A stretch of 20,475 nucleotides of DNA from assembly GCA_027031025.1 (NCBI GenBank), contig JALVEJ010000303.1, positions 1 to 20,475 of the forward strand. The letters run 5' to 3'. Position 1 is the first letter of the stretch; the number at the start of each line of letters is the position of its first letter. Both the position numbers and the translations under genes were made by a program. Of this stretch, positions 16,028-20,475 are shown piece by piece. The notes below the pieces were generated by a model. That model was not told the origin of the DNA, did no database searches, and worked only from the letters and a program-made list of their open reading frames with translations. The stretch comes from Flavobacteriales bacterium (lineage in GTDB: Bacteria; Bacteroidota; Bacteroidia; Flavobacteriales; Flavobacteriaceae).

Positions 16028-18173
16028 TCTTGCACATTCTTGATACTGATTCTACATCTTTAACAGAAGAGATTAGCTTAATTACCTTTCTTAGATGATC
16101 AAGATCTTTTACTGATATTTTCATATCTATTACAGCTTTTCCATCTCTTCTGGTTCTTATGTTTGCACCTGATATATTAGTTTTTGTGGAAGCTATTGCA
16201 GAAGACACTTCAGCAAGAAGACCAGGTTTATCCTTTGTAATTATCCGTAGGTATGCCGGATAGACAGAGTTATGGTTTTTCGTATTCCAAACAGCATTTA
16301 TTCCTCTTTCTGGTTCTGTTTCAAGTATTTTTTGGATATTTTGACATTTCTTGTGGTGTATTGAAATCCCTTTACCCTTAACAATTATTCCTACTATTTC
16401 ATCCCCTGGAATTGGGCAACAACATTTTGCTGTGGTTGAAAGGAGGTTTGAAATACCATCAACCTCAATTACCACATCCTTATCTGATATGGATTTATCC
16501 GAGTTTGAGGATTTTAATTTTGATGTATCTCCCCTTAAAAATCTTAAAATTTTGTTTGGGGAGATTTTACCTTCACCTACAGCGACAACAAAATCATCAA
16601 ATGATTTAAAACTAAATCTTTCTAAAAGTTTTTTTCTTTCCTCCTCAGTTAGCTCCGAGGTTTTTTTCCCGATTTTTCTAATAAACTTATCAAGAAGTCT
16701 TTCTCCAAATTTTAAAAGTCTTTTTCTTTCAAGCTTTGTTAGATACTGTTTGATGTTTGTTTTAGCTTTTGAGGATACTACAAAGTTAAGCCAATCTCTG
16801 CTGGGTTTGTGATACTTTGCGGTTATTATCTCTACAACATCTCCATTTTTTAGTTTTGTATCAAGTGGAACAAGCTTTCCATTTACTTTTGCACCGGATG
16901 TTTTGTGACCAACCTGTGTATGGATTGCATAAGCAAAATCTACAGGGGTTGCTCCAAAAGGGAGTTTTATAAGATCACCTTTTGGTGTAAATACAAATAT
17001 CTCTTCGTTTGATAAGTCCCCTTTAACAGATGATATTAGTTCTTTGGAACTATTTTCTTTAACAGATTCAAGTATATTCCGAAGCCATGTAAAGGAATTC
17101 AGGTCCTTATCTGTAAGGTATTTTCCTCCTTTATACCGCCAGTGAGCTGCTATTCCTTCCTCAGCTATTTTATGCATCTTTTTTGTTTTTATCTGTATTT
17201 CAACAAATTTTCCGCCAGAACCGACAACTGTTGTATGGAGTGCCTGATACATATTTGATTTTGGTAGGGAAATGTAGTCTTTGAACCTTCCGGGAACAGG
17301 AGACCATATAGAGTGTATTAATCCAAGTGTAAGATAACAATCTTTCACAGTATTCACTATTATCCTGATACCATAAATATCATAAACATCGCCAAGACTT
17401 ATCCCTTTACGGAGAGTTTTTTCATAAATGCTGTATATATGTTTTGTTCTATACTGTATTTGGGCACTGATTTTATGATTTTTAAGTATTTCTTCAATCT
17501 TTGGGACTATTTCCTCTTTTAAAAATTTTTCCTGTTTGTTCTTAGACTCTGCTATGTAAGTTGTTATCTTTTTATAGGCTTCCGGGTTTGTATACATAAA
17601 GGATCTATCTTCAAGTTCGCTTTTGATTTTCCAAAGTCCCAGCCTGGCTGCAAGAGGAGCATATATATCAAGTGTTTCTTTTGCGATCCTTTTTCTTTTC
17701 TCTTCTGGAAGAGGCTCAAGGGTTCTTACATTATGAAGTCTATCTGCAAGTTTTACAAGGATAACTCTTATATCTTCTGCCATAGAGACTATCATTTTTC
17801 TGAAGTTCTCTGCTTCTGCTTCCTCTTTGCTCTGGAAGTTGTATTTTCCTATCTTTGTTACGCCATCTACTATTTTTGCTACGGTACCGCCGAATTTTTC
17901 TTCTATTTCTTCAAGGGTTGTTTCCGTGTCTTCCACAACGTCATGGAGAAGGGCGGCTATAATTGATGTTTTGTCTAATTTAAGATCTGCAAGCGTTTTT
18001 GCTGCTTCAATGGGATGAATGTAATAAGGTTCTCCTGATTTTCTAAGTTGGCCTTCATGCTTTTTGATAACAAACTCTACCGCTTCTTTTATCTCTTGTA
18101 TATCATCTTTTTTAAGATAGCTAACCTTATGTAAAAGTTCATCTAATGGTTGTTTTTCAATTGTTTTTATCAT
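16020..18173 (-). CDS. relA: bifunctional (p)ppGpp synthetase/hydrolase Rel/SpoT
   Basis: This cytoplasmic enzyme makes and degrades the starvation alarmone (p)ppGpp. The 717-aa protein has the full long-RSH layout. The HD hydrolase keeps H53, H77-D78 and D144 (in KLADRLHN), so hydrolysis should be active. The synthetase has YDIYGIRIIV near 265-274, the RFKD motif at 296-299 (the R-x-K-D form of bifunctional enzymes rather than the E-x-D-D form of RelA), YQALHTTV, and EIQIKT with the catalytic glutamate at 325. A TGS domain (IFVFTPKGDLIKLP), a CCCPIPGDEIVG zinc-finger-type region and a C-terminal ACT domain follow. Its ATG at 18173 has only a weak ribosome site. As the only RSH enzyme in view and bifunctional, it is better called Rel or SpoT; the symbol is approximate. 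Confidence 0.94.
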   Translation of the reverse strand: MIKTIEKQPLDELLHKVSYLKKDDIQEIKEAVEFVIKKHEGQLRKSGEPYYIHPIEAAKTLADLKLDKTSIIAALLHDVVEDTETTLEEIEEKFGGTVAKIVDGVTKIGKYNFQSKEEAEAENFRKMIVSMAEDIRVILVKLADRLHNVRTLEPLPEEKRKRIAKETLDIYAPLAARLGLWKIKSELEDRSFMYTNPEAYKKITTYIAESKNKQEKFLKEEIVPKIEEILKNHKISAQIQYRTKHIYSIYEKTLRKGISLGDVYDIYGIRIIVNTVKDCYLTLGLIHSIWSPVPGRFKDYISLPKSNMYQALHTTVVGSGGKFVEIQIKTKKMHKIAEEGIAAHWRYKGGKYLTDKDLNSFTWLRNILESVKENSSKELISSVKGDLSNEEIFVFTPKGDLIKLPFGATPVDFAYAIHTQVGHKTSGAKVNGKLVPLDTKLKNGDVVEIITAKYHKPSRDWLNFVVSSKAKTNIKQYLTKLERKRLLKFGERLLDKFIRKIGKKTSELTEEERKKLLERFSFKSFDDFVVAVGEGKISPNKILRFLRGDTSKLKSSNSDKSISDKDVVIEVDGISNLLSTTAKCCCPIPGDEIVGIIVKGKGISIHHKKCQNIQKILETEPERGINAVWNTKNHNSVYPAYLRIITKDKPGLLAEVSSAIASTKTNISGANIRTRRDGKAVIDMKISVKDLDHLRKVIKLISSVKDVESVSRMCKNK

Positions 18174-18202
18174 TATAACAGCTCAAACAGTATTAATTTC
18201 TA

Positions 18203-18230
18203 ATAATATAAATTACTTCGATTATTTCAA
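18203..18230 (-). promoter_or_regulatory. candidate rel promoter
   Basis: On the minus strand TTGAAA (18230 down to 18225) and TATTAT (18208 down to 18203) are separated by 16 nt; each matches consensus at 5 of 6 bases. The leader would be about 24 nt before the rel ATG. It lies in the 60-bp gap after the DUF4911-like gene. Confidence 0.45.
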
Positions 18231-18233
18231 GGG

Positions 18234-18527
18234 TTAAATAACCGCCTCAAGCCAGTTTTCACCTAAATCTCCTATTATTTCAAGGGTTGGATCATGATTT
18301 TCCTTAAGATCTTTAAGTATAAGATATAGATCATCAATGTAGTCAGGAGATGCCAAAAAATCCAAAATTCCTTTTTTTCCACTTCTTGTTCTTGGTAGAG
18401 CTATTCTACCGTGTCCATCAACAACCATGGATATAAAATTAAGTTTTTCAGGATTAACTTTAACAACAAGGTTTATACTTTCTCTTGGAGGATTTTCAAG
18501 CATCTTGGCTATAATTTCGGAGAACAT
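18234..18527 (-). CDS. small DUF4911-like protein
   Basis: The function is not known. The protein is 97 aa, acidic, without a signal peptide or membrane segment. The core NLVVKVNPEKLNFISMVVDG, then ILDFLASPDYIDDLYLILKD, resembles my memory of DUF4911 proteins, which have a substrate-free alpha/beta pattern of a strand, a helix with a VDG/YDG turn, a second strand and a helix ending in L.DL. I chose ATG at 18527 because GAGGTG (18539 down to 18534) is 6 nt upstream; a GTG at 18536 would add three residues but lacks a ribosome site. The ribosome site overlaps the TAG stop of the upstream gene (18541-18539), so the two are probably co-translated. It is 60 bp from the rel start. The family call is tentative; that it is a real gene is likely. 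Confidence 0.7.
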   Translation of the reverse strand: MFSEIIAKMLENPPRESINLVVKVNPEKLNFISMVVDGHGRIALPRTRSGKKGILDFLASPDYIDDLYLILKDLKENHDPTLEIIGDLGENWLEAVI

Positions 18528-18538
18528 TCTAAGCACCT

Positions 18539-19429
18539 CTAAATCTTATCGAGAAGGTTAATAATTTCTTCAAAATCATCTTTTGTAATAGAATAACTAT
18601 CATATTTTTCAATGTAGAAACCAATTTTTTCTTTTATTTTCCTTATCATTGTTCTATTTTCATCTGTTGAAACAAGATAAGCCTTATTTATGTTGTATAG
18701 GGCAGACTCAAGGTACTTTTTAGATAGTTCAGGGAGTATTTTATAGGTATACTTGGCTTTAGATACATACTCTTTGGAAAGGGCAACGTATAGATTTTCA
18801 CGGGAAGAGATCTTTATCAATGGAGAAAGTGCCAGTTCAAGAGCCTGTTTAGATTTTTTATACTCCCCTGCTTTCAAATGATCTTTTGCAACACCGATTA
18901 AATATTTAGATTCAGATAAAGGATCATCAATCAGAGATATTTTTATCAAATCCTTTACTCTTCTTAGTTCTTCTTTGAGCTGATTGTTATTTCTTTTAGA
19001 TGCTTTTTCCCTTAATACCTCAATTTTTCTTCTGATTTGTTCATAATTTTGAAGATTTGCAGATATTTCCTCTATTTGAACTTGCAAAACCCTTATGTCT
19101 GTTGAGTAATCCTCTGCAGGATAAAATTTTATTCTTTTGATTAGAGACTCTATCTGTCTTCCTACAATATATGAAGGGGAGTATTGATTGGCTTCATTTA
19201 GGAAAAAAAGAGATCCATCAAGAAAAGCATAGGTCTCCTTTTTTATTATTCTTTTTTTACTAAGAGATGAATAAGCATCAAGAACCAGATTTAAAGCTCG
19301 GATAGTATACACCTTAATATTGTAAACCTGGTTTTCTGTCAGACCCTCATTCAAAAAGGTTTCCTTAGATTTAGACGGTAAAAAAATCAGCAACAAAAAA
19401 ATAAAATAAACAGGCATTCTTGTAAACAT
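18539..19429 (-). CDS. secreted alpha-helical protein of unknown function
   Basis: I do not recognise this gene with confidence. It encodes 296 aa. The N-terminus has a short charged segment, a hydrophobic run at about residues 7-18, and SKSKE, which looks like a Sec signal peptide with cleavage near residue 20, so the protein is probably periplasmic. The rest is almost all helix, with Lys/Glu-rich coiled-coil-like stretches (around NYEQIRRKIEVLREKASKR) and a later region of paired helices (AKDHLKAGEYKKSKQALELA, then SKKYLESALYNINKAYL) with the A-x-x-x-L spacing of TPR-like or YfdX-like proteins. There is no cysteine pair and no enzyme motif. The frame is open upstream to 19759, but that extension runs antisense through the start of the isocitrate dehydrogenase gene. 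ATG 19429 has CTGGAGG immediately before it and fits the signal peptide. Confidence 0.75.
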   Translation of the reverse strand: MFTRMPVYFIFLLLIFLPSKSKETFLNEGLTENQVYNIKVYTIRALNLVLDAYSSLSKKRIIKKETYAFLDGSLFFLNEANQYSPSYIVGRQIESLIKRIKFYPAEDYSTDIRVLQVQIEEISANLQNYEQIRRKIEVLREKASKRNNNQLKEELRRVKDLIKISLIDDPLSESKYLIGVAKDHLKAGEYKKSKQALELALSPLIKISSRENLYVALSKEYVSKAKYTYKILPELSKKYLESALYNINKAYLVSTDENRTMIRKIKEKIGFYIEKYDSYSITKDDFEEIINLLDKI

Positions 19430-19433
19430 AATT

Positions 19434-19438
19434 CCTCC
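19434..19438 (-). promoter_or_regulatory. ribosome site fixing the start of the secreted protein
   Basis: GGAGG reads on the minus strand 4 nt before the ATG at 19429. It decides against the much longer upstream-extended frame. Confidence 0.7.
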
Positions 19439-19453
19439 AGAAAACTTAAAAAT

Positions 19454-19462
19454 ATTATAACA
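19454..19462 (-). promoter_or_regulatory. candidate extended -10 promoter for the secreted-protein gene
   Basis: On the minus strand the sequence reads TGTTATAAT, an extended -10 (TG-n-TATAAT), about 25 bp before the ATG at 19429. No convincing -35 is seen, which extended -10 promoters do not need. It is divergent from the isocitrate dehydrogenase promoter. Confidence 0.45.
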
Positions 19463-19504
19463 CCACAATAAATTAAACCGCTTTCCAAAAAAATAAAACA
19501 GTGT

Positions 19505-19533
19505 TTGATTTTTTTCTCTGGTTTGTTTATAAT
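19505..19533 (+). promoter_or_regulatory. promoter of the isocitrate dehydrogenase gene
   Basis: TTGATT (19505-19510) and a perfect TATAAT (19528-19533) are 17 nt apart. The predicted leader is about 40 nt and ends in AAAGGAGG (19567-19574), a near-perfect ribosome site 6 nt before the ATG. This is the strongest expression signal in the window. Confidence 0.65.
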
Positions 19534-19580
19534 TTTTTTTCAATAATAACAAAAAACTATTAAAACAAAGGAGGAAAAGT

Positions 19581-20475
19581 ATGGCAAAAGCCACTATTGT
19601 TTGGACGAAAATTGATGAGGCTCCTGCTCTCGCCACATATTCACTTCTCCCTATAATGAGGGCCTTTACAAAGGATGCTGATGTAGAAATTGAACTGAGG
19701 GATATTTCTCTGGCAGGAAGAATTCTTGCCCAATTTCCTGATATACTTCCTGAAGACAAGAGAGTTCCTGACGAACTTTCTTATCTTGGAGAGCTTGTGT
19801 GGAAACCTGAAGCAAATATTATGAAACTTCCTAACATCTCAGCATCAGTTCCACAGCTAAAAGAAGCTATTAAAGAGCTTCAGGAACAGGGATACCCACT
19901 TCCTGACTATCCAGATAACCCACAAACAGAAGAGGAAAAACAGATTAAAGAAAGATACGACAGATGTGTTGGATCGGTTGTTAATCCAGTGTTGAGACAG
20001 GGTAATTCAGACAGAAGACTTGCAAAAGTTGTTAAAGAGTATGCCAAGAAACACCCTCACAGATTAAGAGATGTTTCTCCCCACTCAAAATCCCATGTGG
20101 CACACATGAAAGAGGGGGATTTTTACCAGCACGAGCAGTCTGTCATTATAGACAAAGATACTAAGTTAAAGTACATCTTTGAGGATAAAAATGGAAATCA
20201 AACAGTTCTAAAAGAAGTTGAGGTCGGAAAAGGTGATGTTGTTGACGGAACATACATGAACAGAAAGAAGCTCAGAAAATACTTTGAAGATGTGATAAAT
20301 GTTGCGAAAGAAGAAGACATACTTTTTTCTCTCCATGTAAAAGCCACAATGATGAGGGTGTCTGATCCGGTTATATTTGGAGATGCCATCAGAGTATACT
20401 ACGCAAAACTTTTTGAAAAGCATGGAGATGTGTTAGATCAGCTTGGCTGGGATCCTAAATACGGAATGGCTGATC
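19581..20475 (+). CDS. icd: monomeric NADP-dependent isocitrate dehydrogenase, 5' part (3' end outside window)
   Basis: The enzyme interconverts isocitrate and 2-oxoglutarate plus CO2 with NADP; in a reductive TCA cycle it would run in the carboxylating direction. The visible 298 codons match the start of the large monomeric type (about 740 aa), unrelated in length to the common 45-kDa homodimer. Substrate residues known from the Azotobacter enzyme fall at the same numbers: N85 in KLPNISASVPQL, S132 in CVGSVVNPVLRQ, and R139 and R145 in VLRQGNSDRR; the lysine of LHVKATMMRVSDP is at 254. Further family segments are SPHSKSHVAHMK and DGTYMNRKKL. The frame is open to the window edge. ATG 19581 follows AAAGGAGG. 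It is transcribed divergently from the secreted-protein gene. Confidence 0.93.
   Translation, partial: MAKATIVWTKIDEAPALATYSLLPIMRAFTKDADVEIELRDISLAGRILAQFPDILPEDKRVPDELSYLGELVWKPEANIMKLPNISASVPQLKEAIKELQEQGYPLPDYPDNPQTEEEKQIKERYDRCVGSVVNPVLRQGNSDRRLAKVVKEYAKKHPHRLRDVSPHSKSHVAHMKEGDFYQHEQSVIIDKDTKLKYIFEDKNGNQTVLKEVEVGKGDVVDGTYMNRKKLRKYFEDVINVAKEEDILFSLHVKATMMRVSDPVIFGDAIRVYYAKLFEKHGDVLDQLGWDPKYGMAD

Noticed and set aside
16351..16812. A 153-codon open frame on the plus strand inside rel
   Set aside because: It lies fully antisense to the conserved C-terminal half of rel, is Ser/Leu/Phe-rich without motifs, and has no operon context; it is a shadow of the coding strand.
19430..19759. Upstream extension of the secreted-protein frame to position 19759 on the minus strand
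   Set aside because: It runs antisense through the first 179 bp of the isocitrate dehydrogenase gene and its promoter; ATG 19429 has GGAGG before it and begins a proper signal peptide.
1..20475. CRISPR arrays, tRNA or rRNA genes, insertion sequences, prophage or defence islands
   Set aside because: I saw no repeated spacer units, no cloverleaf-like sequence, no transposase or integrase motif, and no gap large enough to hide one; gene content is core metabolism and division.

Overview
The window is AT-rich bacterial chromosome, densely packed with genes, and looks like core (not accessory) DNA. I infer a thermophilic, chemolithoautotrophic member of the Aquificota, probably Hydrogenothermaceae (Persephonella or Sulfurihydrogenibium type). 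The reasons are the Lys/Glu/Ile-rich proteins, a stand-alone biotin-type carboxyltransferase of the pyruvate/2-oxoglutarate carboxylase family, a monomeric NADP-type isocitrate dehydrogenase, and strong GGAGG ribosome sites mixed with TTG and GTG starts. The taxon is inference; nothing here names it directly.

Layout, left to right. (1) Positions 1-4592, plus strand: the 3' part of truB, then pyrB and argF (two homologous carbamoyltransferases side by side, each 302 aa), a GltD-type Fe-S/FAD oxidoreductase, and a 208-aa protein that I read as a tandem DUF2173/roadblock-like protein. This nitrogen-metabolism block ends in a hairpin shared with the convergent gene. (2) 4604-6451, minus strand: an OadA/PycB/CfiA-type biotin carboxyltransferase subunit, transcribed away from the next block. 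(3) 6555-16019, plus strand: a compact division and cell-wall (dcw) cluster, murD-ftsW-murG-murB-ddl-ftsQ-ftsA-ftsZ, running on into two phospholipid genes, pgsA and plsY. Almost every junction overlaps or abuts; the only real gap is 86 bp before ftsZ. murC is not at its usual place before murB. (4) 16020-19429, minus strand: a bifunctional Rel/SpoT (p)ppGpp enzyme, a small DUF4911-like protein and a secreted helical protein of unknown function. (5) 19581 to the end, plus strand: the first 298 codons of a monomeric isocitrate dehydrogenase behind a near-consensus promoter.

Functionally the window joins pyrimidine and arginine synthesis (both use carbamoyl phosphate), glutamate-linked redox chemistry, CO2 fixation or anaplerosis (biotin carboxylase partner and isocitrate dehydrogenase), envelope synthesis with cytokinesis, and stringent control. 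No tRNA, rRNA, CRISPR array, insertion sequence or prophage was seen, and no gap without a gene exceeds about 150 bp. I did not find a convincing new defence or mobile system. The best leads are the duplicated DUF2173-like protein, the uncharacterised secreted protein with its small partner upstream of rel, the substrate of the orphan carboxyltransferase, and several small regulatory structures at gene junctions.
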